Origin: Mesomycoplasma hyorhinis ATCC 17981
GTDB lineage: Bacteria > Bacillota_I > Bacilli_A > Mycoplasmatales > Metamycoplasmataceae
Assembly: GCF_000383515.1 (NCBI RefSeq)
Contig: NZ_KB911489.1
Location: forward strand, 1-54,909
DNA: 54,909 bases
Reading direction: 5' to 3'
Part shown: in pieces, positions 1 to 8,940 of the stretch
Layout: each line of letters begins with the position of its first letter
Position numbering within the stretch: the stretch's first letter is position 1
Translations under genes and position numbers: made by a program
Notes under the pieces: generated by a model
Databases searched by the model: none
Told to the model about the DNA's origin: nothing
What the model saw: the letters and a program-made list of their open reading frames with translations, nothing else

Positions 1-318
1 AATTCCCGATTCTAAATATTTTTTCGCTCAAAAAGATATTTGACTTGGATTAAGATTATTTTCAAGTGAAATTTTAACAATTGGTTCACCAGCTAAAAAT
101 CTTTTAACTATGTTTAATCTTTGATCTATAGTTCACTTTTTATTTCGTGGTTTTTTCTTAAGACCTTCAACACCTAATTTGTCATAAATTTTTTCTCAAA
201 AATTTACTTGATTTAAAAAATTTTTTTGACTTGTATTAGCAAAATCAGGCTTTTTAATTTCAATTCCTTTTTTGTATTTTTTTACACATTCTAATTTAAA
301 TTCTAATGAATATTTCAT
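1..318 (-). CDS. IS3-family transposase OrfA (partial, 106 codons)
   Basis: This is the N-terminal half of an IS3-type transposase: a DNA-binding protein that recognises the IS ends and is normally joined to OrfB by programmed frameshifting. It starts MKYSLEFKLECVKKY and carries the helix-turn-helix pattern typical of OrfA (KWTIDQRLNIVKRFLAGEP, then a second helix pair ending ISFWAKKYLESG). Two TGA codons are read as Trp at conserved positions. The reading frame is open to the window edge, so the frameshift site and OrfB are not visible. The ATG at 318 lies 7 nt after a GGGG tract that is buried in a hairpin (see the terminator entry), which suggests controlled translation. Confidence 0.85.
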
Positions 319-323
319 AAAAA

Positions 324-356
324 ATCCCCTTTTCTATTTTTCTAGGAAAAGGGGAT
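324..356 (-). terminator. Intrinsic-terminator-like hairpin inside the IS end, just before orfA
   Basis: A perfect 11-bp stem (324-334 with 346-356, ATCCCCTTTTC/GAAAAGGGGAT) with an 11-nt loop is followed on the minus strand by TTTTTT and then the orfA ATG at 318. It would stop transcripts entering from the upstream co-oriented gene at 398. It also hides the only Shine-Dalgarno-like GGGG in its 3' arm. Such end-linked hairpins are known from other IS elements (IS10, IS50) as protection against outside transcription. Confidence 0.7.
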
Positions 357-397
357 CTGCTCACATAAATGGCTCTTTTTGTTTGTTTTTTAATATT

Positions 398-1390
398 TTA
401 TTTTTTTGCTCTTCTTTTTCTTAGTAAAAGCACAACAATTACAACTGGGAATAAAATTAAAACAAAATAAACAACAAAACAAATAAAATGCCTTTTAGAT
501 CTTATACGGTCAATGTCAATTTCTCTTCTGTAGACTTGACCAAACACAGCATCTATATTTGCTAGTCTTTTTCTAATTACTAAGTAATTTATTAATCCTA
601 GAACAAACACAGTACCAACAGCAACATACATTAAAATTCCAACCAATTGAGGATTTTTAAAATGTTTTGTTAAAAATTCTGAAACTATTTTTTGTATTCC
701 TTGAAGAATTTGTTCTGTATTAGAAGTTGGTTCTTTTATTTGAACAGTGCTTAAGAAAAACAACACAGATGCAAAAATTAAACCAGCAGTGACAAAATAT
801 GCAGCAATTCAACTTCTAGTTACTTGTTTTAAAGTAAGTTTTTTAACAATATTTGGCAATGTTCCAGGCATTGTGAAAACACTTGAATTTGCCATTAATT
901 GATCTTTAAATATTTTTATAGCTTTCTTAGTAGAACCACGATCAATTGCGCTTTTTACAAAACTAAATAAAAATAAAATAGCTAAAACAATTGGAAAGAT
1001 TAAAAATCACTGACTGTATTGATTATTAGAAAAAAATTTGTTCACTGCTTCACTTGGATATTTTGTTTCTAAAAATCTTGTAACAATAACAAAACCAAGA
1101 AAAGCCAAGCAAATTAAAGAAATAATCATTTGTCAAAGAAGAATTCTAGTTTCTGAACCGAAAATTTTTTTTACTTCTTTTTCTATGTTTTTTATTCTGT
1201 TTTCATTGTCTAATCCATTTGGAAATTGTCCATAATTAGTTGGATATGGACTCTGTGGAGCGTATTGCGGAGGATAGGATTGTTGTGGATATTGACCTTG
1301 AGGATATTGCTGAGATGGATATGGTTGATTATTAGTTGGTTGTGGAAAATTGGGTTGATAATTTTGACTTTTGTTATTCTTTTTAAACAC
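398..1390 (-). CDS. Multi-pass membrane protein with Pro/Gln-rich N terminus (MSC_0882-like)
   Basis: A 330-residue protein of unknown function. The GTG start at 1390 is chosen because AAGGAA lies 6 nt upstream. Residues 1 to about 65 are a low-complexity Q/P/Y/N-rich segment, followed by a short charged helix and then four or five hydrophobic segments with charged loops. The last segment ends in KKRRAKK, so the C terminus is probably cytoplasmic. Three TGA codons read as Trp. The overall plan resembles the mycoplasma membrane protein family called MSC_0882, but this is an impression from topology and not a checked match. It is the last gene of the series running down from ftsY and begins 43 nt after the aldolase stop. 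Confidence 0.75.
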
Positions 1391-1433
1391 TTTTAATTCC
1401 TTTTTTTATAAAAAATATTGCTTATACACAAAA

Positions 1434-2300
1434 TTATGCTTTATCTTTTGAACCGAATTCTAAAATTTTCTTTTCAATGGTTTCTTCCATTAATTTAATT
1501 CCTGGTGCATACATTTTTCTTGGATCGTAATTTTTACCTTTTTTTACTTCACCAGAGACAATAAATTCTGTAATTCCTTTTGCGTTTGCAAGCTGCAATT
1601 CTGTATTTATGTTAATTTTTGAAATTCCTAACTTAATTGCTTCTTGAATTTGATCAGTTGGAATTCCAGAGCCACCATGAAGAACTAGTGGTAATTGTGT
1701 AACAAAAGAAAGATTTTTTAATGTATCAAAGTCTAAAGATTTTCAATTAGGAGGATAAAGTCCATGTATATTTCCTATACCAGCAGCTAACATTGTAACA
1801 CCAGCTTCCTTCATTTTTAAAGCTTCTTCTTCTGAAGCAATTTCACCTAAACCAATAACACCATCTTCTTCTCCACCAATAGAACCAACTTCTGCTTCAA
1901 CAGAAACATCTTTTTTAGAAGCTGCAGCAATAACTTTTTTTGTATTTTTAAGATTAACTTCAAAACTTTCATGAGATCCATCATACATAACAGATGTAAA
2001 TCCTGTTTTAATAGCAGCTAAACAAGTTTCAACTGTTCCATGATCAACGTGTAAAACAACTGGAATTGTGATTTTTAAAAAATCCATTAGGTTAGTTACT
2101 AAATTGAAAACTGTTTTAACTCCTCCCATGTATTTAAGTGCACCTTCTGAAATTCCTAAAATAACAGGTGAGTTCATTTTTTGACAAGTTGTAAGAATTA
2201 CTTTTACTCATTCTAAATTATTAATATTAATGTGTGGAACAGCGTATCCGTTTTTATGTGCCTTTTGTAAAATTTCTTTAGCATTTACTAATTTTTTCAT
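1434..2300 (-). CDS. fba: Class II fructose-bisphosphate aldolase
   Basis: A 288-residue glycolytic enzyme that splits fructose-1,6-bisphosphate into dihydroxyacetone phosphate and glyceraldehyde-3-phosphate in the cytosol. Class II is shown by the zinc-site segment VVLHVDHG near residue 85, the EAEVGSIGGEEDG region, LHGGSGIP and the NINTEL phosphate-binding segment. The start has a clear AAGGAGA ribosome site 6 nt upstream. It follows the delta-like gene by 29 nt and precedes the membrane protein gene by 43 nt, so all three are probably co-transcribed. TGA codons encode Trp (for example in NNLEW). Length is normal for the family. Confidence 0.97.
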
Positions 2301-2329
2301 AGCATCTCCTTCATTTTTGTTTGCGAAAA

Positions 2330-2578
2330 TTAATGATTAACAAAGTTATGTCTTAATTTTCAAACATTATCTCCTACCATGGTAAAGTTGCCATCCACAG
2401 TTAGAAGTTTATATAATTCGCCTTTTTTTCTAATTAAAATTTCATCAAAACTTAAATTAGGTAATTCTTCCTTCCATTTTGGTAAGAAATCTTTAAGTAT
2501 TGAATTAAATAAATCATTAAAACTTAATTGTGAATTTAATTTTAAAGCTTCTATTGCAGCTGTAATTAAAGTTTTCAT
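2330..2578 (-). CDS. rpoE: RNA polymerase delta-like protein, HARE-HTH domain only
   Basis: An 82-residue protein matching the N-terminal HARE/HTH domain of the Firmicutes RNA polymerase delta subunit: a helical start, then LYKLLTVDGNFTMVGDNVWKLR, which corresponds to the family's L-DGRF-LG-N-WDLR core. Known delta subunits carry a long acidic disordered C-terminal tail that helps RNA polymerase recycle. Here the frame stops about eight residues after the domain, so the tail is absent. The start lies 2 nt after the argS stop with AAAGGA inside the argS end, so it is translationally linked to argS. Confidence 0.8.
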
Positions 2579-2579
2579 A

Positions 2580-4181
2580 TTACATCCTTTCCTTTATACT
2601 CACACCTATTAATTTAAGTCCAATTTTAAGAACAATTCCTGTAGCTTTTACTAATGCTAACAAGTTTTTTTCATTTGGATTTCCAATTATTTTTGAATTT
2701 GAATAAAAAGAATTGAAAGTTTTTGCTAAATTAAGTAAGTATTGATTTAATAAGTTAATTTTATAATTTTTTGTAATTGTTGCAATAATTTCGTTAAATT
2801 CCTTCAAAATATTTATTAATTTTATTTCATTTTCTTCAAAAAAAGAAGTAGCTTGATATTCTTTGATCTCTGATTTTAAAAGTAATTGAGCAATTCTGGC
2901 ATAAGAATATTGAATAATATAAACTGGATTTTGATCAGAAATTTGGTTTGCTTGGTCTAAATCAAAATCTAAATTAGTATTTTCGCTTCTATTAATCATA
3001 AAATAACGAATTGCATCTTTGGAACAAAGTTCTAATAAATCTTTTAAAGTAAAAGAAGTCCCGCGTCTTTTTGACATTTTAAGTTCTTGGTTGTTTTTTA
3101 TTAATTTTACTAGTTGATAAATAAGAAAATCTACTTTGTTTGGATAACCTAAAATGGATAAAGCTGACTTCATTCTCTGAACATAACCAATGTGATCTGC
3201 ACCTCAAACATTTATTAGTTTATCTGGATTATTGCTTTGAAGTTTTTGCAAATGATAAGTAATATCAGGAGTAAAGTATGTATAAGTACCATCTTGTTTA
3301 ATTAAGACTCTGTCTTTATCATCACCGAATTTTGTTGTTTCTAATCAAAGTGCATCGTCTTTTTTGTAAGTATGTTTTAATGAACTTAATAAATTATCAA
3401 TCTTTTTGTCTTGATAAAGCTTTTTTTCTGAAGAAAAAACGTCAAAATGAATGCCTATTTGTGCTAAATCTTTTTTAATTTCTTCAAGAAAAATTTTAGT
3501 TCCTGTTTCTTTAAAAAAACTCAAAACTCCTTCATTTTCAAGGCTTTTTTGTTGATATTTATCTTTTACTAAATCAAAAACTTGTTGCGCAGCTCAAATT
3601 ATATCTTGGCCAAAATATCCATCTTCAGGCATTGCAAAATTAGGATTAAAAATTTGTTGATAACGTGCAAATAAAGATTTGGCTAAATTATCAATTTGCA
3701 CTCCATTGTCATTGATGTAATATTCACGAATTACTTTGTTTCCAGCATGTTCTAAAACATTTGCTAAAGTCGCACCAATAGCAGCACTTCTAACGTGCCC
3801 TAAGTGTAAATAACCTGTTGGATTTGCTGAGACAAATTCTACGTTATAGACTTTATTTTGCTTTAAATTGGCAAAATTTTCACCTTCTAAAATGATGTTA
3901 TTTACTATATTCGCATAAGATGTATTAGAAACAAAAAAGTTTATAAAACCTGGTTTTACAACTTCTATTTTAGTAAGAAATAATTTGTCTTTGTCTATTT
4001 GTTCTACTACTTTAGTTGCAAAATCTATAACATCTAATTTATACTTACTTGCAACTACCATTGCTAAATTTGTTGAATAATCAGCGTGTGATTTTGAAGG
4101 TGTAAGAACAACATTGGCTTCGTAACCGAAATTATTGATTATTTTTTGAAGCACTTGCTTGATCTGCTCATCTATTTGCAT
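2580..4181 (-). CDS. argS: Arginyl-tRNA synthetase
   Basis: A 533-residue class I aminoacyl-tRNA synthetase that charges tRNA-Arg. The N-terminal Arg-tRNA recognition domain (residues 1 to about 90) is followed by [17 protein letters not shown], which contains the HIGH-type signature. The KMSK-type signature appears as KMSKRRG roughly two thirds along. The C-terminal anticodon-binding helical domain ends GVSIKERM. Three in-frame TGA codons are Trp. The ATG overlaps the grpE stop (TAATG), indicating translational coupling to grpE. Length is usual for mycoplasma ArgRS. Confidence 0.97.
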
Positions 4182-4963
4182 TATTTTTTACCCACCACTA
4201 CAAGCGCAGGTTTAATTACTCTATCATGTAGTTTATAACCTATAGATTTTACTTCAATAATAGTTTCATTATTTGAAATATCTTCTACATGATAAACACT
4301 GTGAAAATGTGAATCAAATTCAGCACCTTTTTTTGGTTCAATTTTTTCTAAACCAAAAGATTCTAAAACCTTTTCTAATTGTCTATACAACATTGCAAAG
4401 CCTTTGACATAATTAGAAACGGCAGCATTATCTGCATCACTTCCAAAATCAATGGCTGACTTTAAATTAGAAAAAGGAGAAATAAAGCTTTCTAAAAATT
4501 TTTGTAAAGAAAATTTCTTGATATTTTCTTTTTCTTCTTCCATTTTTTTATGTACTTCTTCTTTTATTTCTTTTACTTTTAAAGAACTTTTGGATTCTAG
4601 TTGTTGGATCTTGTTTTTAAATTCGAATTCTGCAAATTTTGCTTGTGTTTCTAATCTAATAACTTTAGATTCTAAAGCCTGTAATTGACTAATAAGTTCT
4701 TCATTTTTCTTTTTGACATCTTCTAAAGTTTCTTCTTTGACTTCTTCAACAGATTGCGAATTTTCTTTTTTTTCTGAAGCTTTTGCTTCTTTTATAGTTT
4801 TTTGTATCTCTTTTTCAATTTCTTTTAATTTAGCTGCTTCTTTTTCTAAATCCTCTACAACTGTTTCTGCTTCTTCTAATTCTTTTTGCTCTTCTTCTAA
4901 AGATATAGAATTTCTTTCTTGAATTAATTCTTCTTCACTAAATTTACTTTTTTTCTTAAACAT
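4181..4963 (-). CDS. grpE: GrpE nucleotide exchange factor of DnaK, with long acidic N-terminal extension
   Basis: A 260-residue co-chaperone that releases ADP from DnaK. The GrpE core is the C-terminal part: a long coiled coil (about 85-150), then PFSNLKSAIDFG, MLYRQLEKVLESFGLEKI and the closing beta domain HDRVIKPALVVVGKK. Residues 1 to about 85 are extra, very rich in Glu and Lys and predicted coiled coil or disordered, so the protein is about 70 residues longer than usual. The start has AGGAGT 5 nt upstream, directly after the hrcA stop. Together with hrcA it forms the heat-shock regulatory part of this gene series. Confidence 0.95.
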   Translation of the reverse strand: MFKKKSKFSEEELIQERNSISLEEEQKELEEAETVVEDLEKEAAKLKEIEKEIQKTIKEAKASEKKENSQSVEEVKEETLEDVKKKNEELISQLQALESKVIRLETQAKFAEFEFKNKIQQLESKSSLKVKEIKEEVHKKMEEEKENIKKFSLQKFLESFISPFSNLKSAIDFGSDADNAAVSNYVKGFAMLYRQLEKVLESFGLEKIEPKKGAEFDSHFHSVYHVEDISNNETIIEVKSIGYKLHDRVIKPALVVVGKK

Positions 4964-4972
4964 AATACTCCT

Positions 4973-6031
4973 TTATACTTTTTGGATTTTTGGTTCTTTT
5001 TGTTTGTCTTTGCTTTCTTTACTATTTAATAATTTGGTATCTTTATTATTTAAAAAATCTTCTAATAATTTTATTCCGGTAAGTATCGCAGAATAATTCA
5101 TTTTCTTTGTTGAACCAACAATACTTAGTTCCTTTAAGTTAGAAGATTGTGGAAATTTTTTTGAAATAAAAGATGTTTCTTGTGATTCTATGTTAATCTT
5201 TAAAGTTTCTTGCTTGTCTTCTGGATGAAGCTTTTCTAAAAACTCTCAAATTGAATTTTTTTCTATTATTTCTAAGATATCAATTAATTTTTGTCTTGAA
5301 ATATCTTTGTTTAAAATTAAAGAATTTTTATTATATATTTGTGAAGTATGTTGCATTTGAAAATTAAAAATATTTTCAACAAAATGCTTTAGTAATCCAT
5401 CTGTATTTTTGATTTCTTGAGATAAAATTGGACTTAAAATTTGCAATGTTGTTGCAATTTGACTAATAGAGATACCTAAAAGTCGTTCTTTAAAAATTCT
5501 GATCGCAATTTGCACATCATTTTTTGAAATGGTTTCATTAAAGTGAATAACTTTATTTTCAACTTTCCCACTTGATGTTACTAAAACAACAACACCTGAT
5601 GAATCACTAATAATAGTTAAATGGATTGACATTAATTTTTCATTAGTATTATTTGTTGTTGTTACTAAAGTAATATTTGCAATATCAGAAATAATTTTAA
5701 CTGCTTCAGAAACAGTTTCGTCTATTGAAGTCCTACGTTTTGCAAAAATATCTTCTAATTTTTGCTGTAAATCATTATTAGTATCATTTGCTAAAAATTT
5801 AGCATAATATTCATAACCTTTAAGAGTAGGAATTCTTCCACTGGAGGCATGAGATTTTTCTAAAAAACCTTCTTTTTCAAGGAAAAGCATCGCATTTCTA
5901 ATAGAAGACGGCGCATGATCTAAGTTGTAAAATTTCTTAAGATTTTTTGAACCAACTGGCTGACCTGTTTTGATGTAAAGTTCAATAATATATTTTAAAT
6001 ATTGTGCTGTCTTAACTTTTATTGAATGCAT
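4973..6031 (-). CDS. hrcA: Heat-inducible transcription repressor HrcA
   Basis: A 352-residue repressor of chaperone genes that binds CIRCE operators. The winged-helix N terminus reads TAQYLKYIIELYIKTGQPVGSK, then SSIRNAMLFLEKEGFLEKSHASSGRIP, both diagnostic of HrcA. The central dimer domain and the C-terminal segment (YSAILTGIKLLEDFL) follow. A single TGA encodes Trp near the end (NSIWEF). The last 25 residues are a Lys/Glu-rich tail. The ATG comes 1 nt after the thioredoxin TAG stop with no ribosome site of its own, so translation probably depends on the upstream gene. I saw no CIRCE inverted repeat upstream of this series. Confidence 0.95.
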
Positions 6032-6032
6032 A

Positions 6033-6383
6033 CTATTTTGCTAAAGCTTTGTCTACTTCTTGAATTAATTTTTCTTTTGGGCAGTATTCAAAATTTTTGA
6101 ATAAAATTTCTCCATCTTTTAAAACTAATTGTGTTGGAACTTTTAGTACTTCAAATCTTGTTCCTTGTTTTCTAAATAAACCAGATTCTTCTGCGTCTAC
6201 TTTAATTATTTGTACGTTTGGATTGTCTTTATAATAATTTGATAAATTTTCCATAACTGGAGCCATCATTTTGCAATCTCCACATCATGTTACATAAAAT
6301 TCTAATAAAACAACACCTTTTTCAATTTTATTTTGAGCATCTTTTCAAAGTAATTTTTCTAATTGCATTTTTATAACTTTCAT
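6033..6383 (-). CDS. trxA: Thioredoxin-like protein with WCGDC active site
   Basis: A small cytosolic thiol-disulfide reductase of 116 residues (111 if the ATG at 6368 is used). After a short helix the sequence runs KGVVLLEFYVTWCGDCKMMAPV, giving the redox CxxC as Cys-Gly-Asp-Cys where most thioredoxins have Cys-Gly-Pro-Cys. VPTQLVLKDG contains the cis-Pro loop. The Trp of the active site is encoded by TGA, so a standard-code reading would miss the true N terminus. Neither start has a strong ribosome site. It lies directly ahead of hrcA. The Asp in the active site may shift redox potential; function is inferred from the family. Confidence 0.9.
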
Positions 6384-6419
6384 CTTTAGGAAAAACAAAG
6401 TTTTGCTTCTTTTTTCTTT

Positions 6420-7022
6420 CTAAATTGAAGTTTTTCTCCTTTGTATATTGTTATTTTTTGTTAATTTTGTTGACTTTTTTAAATTGGAAATTAGTTTATA
6501 GCCAAAGTAGATTAGTCATAAAACTAGTAATAAAAAAGATATTGAAATTATACCATATTGTGTAAATATAGCACCAAATATAGCAAAGCTTAAAAAAGAT
6601 AAAAAACCTGCATTTCAAACAAAAGGATGATAATCATTATTGGATGAAGTAAATAAATTCCATCAAGTTATAATTGAATTTTTGGCTAAAAATTTAGGGT
6701 CAAAATCCTTCATTGTTAAAAAATATTGAAAATAAATGCTTATTCAATTAATTATTAAAAAAAGAAAAATCAAAAAGAAAATATCTTTAGATTTTCATTG
6801 AACAGCTGTAAAAATCAAGGTAGTTTTGTATTTAAAAGTTATAAAAATTACAATCAAATAAATCATCGGAGTATATCAACCAAAGACAACTCCAAATAAA
6901 TAATCACTTAAAGTACTTACTCCATTAACATCAATAAATTCACTAACAAATAAAAATAAAAAAACTAAGATTATTACTATTTTTGTAGCAATCAAAGCAA
7001 AATTAGAATTAATAATTTTCAT
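6420..7022 (-). CDS. Trp-rich multi-pass membrane protein of unknown function
   Basis: A 200-residue hydrophobic protein with about five membrane segments separated by short loops. I do not recognise a family. It contains eight TGA-encoded Trp codons (for example VFGWYTPM, LIINWIS, ITWWNLF), which is why it is invisible to the standard code. The C-terminal 25 residues are Lys/Asn-rich and probably cytoplasmic. Its ATG at 7022 lies inside the end of the RNase J gene (14-nt overlap) with no ribosome site of its own, so it is expected to be translationally coupled. A loop Trp/His-rich stretch (about 110-125) could face outside. Confidence 0.75.
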
Positions 7023-8691
7023 AAAAAGCAACAATAATTACAGGTTCTTTATCAATAGCTTTAAAAATTTTTCTTTTAATACTTTTTTGAATTTTTTCTT
7101 GTACTTCTTTTACTTGATTATCACTTAGTCTTGTTTTTGAAACAGCTGAGAAGTGAGTATAAACAACTTCGTGAATAATTTTGCTTACTTTTTCTTTATT
7201 TTCTTTAGTTAAAATTCCGTATGAATTAATAATTAACTCAGAAATTAAACGTTTGGATTTAGTATCTAATAAAGCACAAACTACAATAGTTCCATCTCTT
7301 GAAAGTGCTTCTCTTTCTTTGATAACCTCTGTTGAAATATCTCCAACTCCAAAACCATCTACTATAACTTCACCAGCGTTCTTAATAGAATGTTTTTGTG
7401 AAATTAGTTGTCCATCAAGAAAAAAAGCAACTTTTCTATTTTGTAAAATTATGATATTTTCTCGATTAATGCCAGCACGTTCTGCTGTTTTTCCAGCGAC
7501 TACTAAATATCTATATAAACCTTGGATTGGAATAAAAAACTTTGGTTTTAAAGCTTTTAAAACTTCAAAAATATCTTCTTCTGATGGTCTTGTTCTATAA
7601 AATTGGGTTTCAGTAATATCAACTAATTGTTTTGCTACTTTTGCAATTTCATCTAAAACTCGAGAATGTAATACTTCCATTCCGTTAATAGGTGGAGCTA
7701 ACATAATAACAGAATCTGTTTTTTTAAGCTTAAAAAAGACATCATCTTTTTCTAAAATTCTAAAAAATCTTTGGTAAATTCGCTCAGGTGTTGATGTAAT
7801 TAAGATTACAGAATTATCGATTTTATTAGCTTGCCTGAAATCAAAAAATTCTGGATAATGTATTTCAAGATTTTGTTTTTGTGCTAATCGTTGATTCATT
7901 TCTAAAAGATTGTCATAATTTCTACCATATACAGCAACTTTACGTTTGTATTTGTAAGCTAAATCAAGGATTTCTTGAATTGAAAGCATCTCTTCATCGT
8001 ATGCTCCGACAATTATTCTTGAAGTGGATTTTGTTGTTAAAAATGTTTTTTCTAAAAACTTTTTAGCAAAAATTTTATCTATTGTTTTACCTGGATAATT
8101 AGCTCTTGTTGAGTCAATCATAGCCATCAAAATTGGTTTACTTGATTCTAATGATCTTTTTAAATAATTTAAATTAGTATTTCCGTAAATTCCTAAATTT
8201 CCAACAATAAAATTAGATAAAAATAAAATTAGTCCATCTTCTGTTTCGAAGTTATAACCATAAATTCCAGGAATTGATCCAGCTAATTGAATGGGTTTGA
8301 CAAAAACATCATCATCTATTTTGATTTTTTTTGTAAGTGAAACAATTTCATATTGATTATTACTTATTTTATATTTTGTTAGTCTTTCTAAAATTAAAGC
8401 TTTTGTAAATGAAGAACAATAAATTTTAATTTTAGGAACTTTCATAATTAATCAAGGAAGTGCCGAAAAAGATTCATTTTTCACATCTGTTAGAAAAATT
8501 CCTTTAACCCTTGAATAATTTTCTTCAATATAAGTAAAATCAGGAATAACAGTGTCTATTCCTAATGAATTACTAAGTGGAATTTTAGCTCCTGTGTTAA
8601 TTAAAAAAATCGAATTATCAATTTCCAAAACATATGAATTTTTTCCATTTTCATCTTGTCCACCAAGTGCGAAAAAACTAATTTTTGCCAT
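7009..8691 (-). CDS. rnj: RNase J paralogue lacking all catalytic metal ligands (RNase J2-like)
   Basis: A 560-residue protein with the full RNase J architecture: a metallo-beta-lactamase domain split by a beta-CASP domain, plus a C-terminal domain. Landmarks are GGQDENGKNSYVLE at the start, IDSTRANYPGK, IIVGAYDEEMLSIQEI, RKVAVYGRNYDN and KPKFFIPIQGLYR. The HxHxDH motif is replaced by DVKNES (residues 69-74). HSIPDS has become GSIPGI (138-143), HTGDF has become FLSNF, SGHASQ-ED has become YRTRPSEED, and the PVHGEYR His is Gln. So it should not cleave RNA by the known mechanism. It may act as a structural partner of an active RNase J encoded elsewhere, as RNase J2 does in Bacillus. The ATG at 8691 has AAAGGAGAT upstream. 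Confidence 0.9.
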
Positions 8692-8700
8692 TTATCTCCT

Positions 8701-8940
8701 TTAATTTTGATGTTTTTTATAAATTTCTTCTAATTTTATTTTTGTCTTTTTTAATGTATCAAAAACAGCAGATCTAGTAACTGCTAATTCAATAGCTACT
8801 TCATTTAATGAAAGATCTTCTACAAAATATAAATGAAAAACTTGCTTTTGATTTTGAGTTAATAAAAAAGAATATTTTTTAAATAAATTTAGTCAATATT
8901 CCTTTTTTTCAAGTAAAGCAAGTTCTTTATTGTTGTTCAT
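8701..8940 (-). CDS. ylxM: YlxM-family helix-turn-helix protein (SRP operon)
   Basis: A 79-residue protein of the YlxM/UPF0122 family, sigma-region-4-like helix-turn-helix proteins that in Firmicutes are encoded next to SRP components and influence the SRP pathway. The core reads LLTQNQKQVFHLYFVEDLS, then LNEVAIELAVTRSAVFDTLKK, the typical HTH of the family. The single TGA is Trp. It overlaps the 3' end of ftsY by 14 nt, which supports functional linkage to the SRP receptor. The RNase J ribosome site overlaps its stop. Confidence 0.88.

Larger units (their letters stand above)
1..365 (-). mobile_element. IS3-family insertion sequence, 5' end (runs off left edge)
   Basis: This is the left part of an IS that reads leftward out of the window. 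It holds the start of orfA (1-318) and a terminal region ending near 363-365. Read inward from that end, the sequence begins TGAGCAGATCCCCTTTTC. The IS end at the right edge of the window begins TGAGATGGTGCCCTTTTC, so the two match at most positions after TGAG. This supports both being ends of the same IS type. The exact outer base and the target duplication cannot be fixed because only one end of each copy is visible. Confidence 0.8.

Noticed and set aside
6384-6419. CIRCE operator upstream of thioredoxin-hrcA-grpE
   Set aside because: No TTAGCACTC/GAGTGCTAA-like inverted repeat is present in this gap or elsewhere near these genes.
7181-7600. Plus-strand open frame of 139 codons inside the RNase J-like gene
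   Set aside because: Shadow frame opposite a well-defined coding region; no start signal and no family resemblance.
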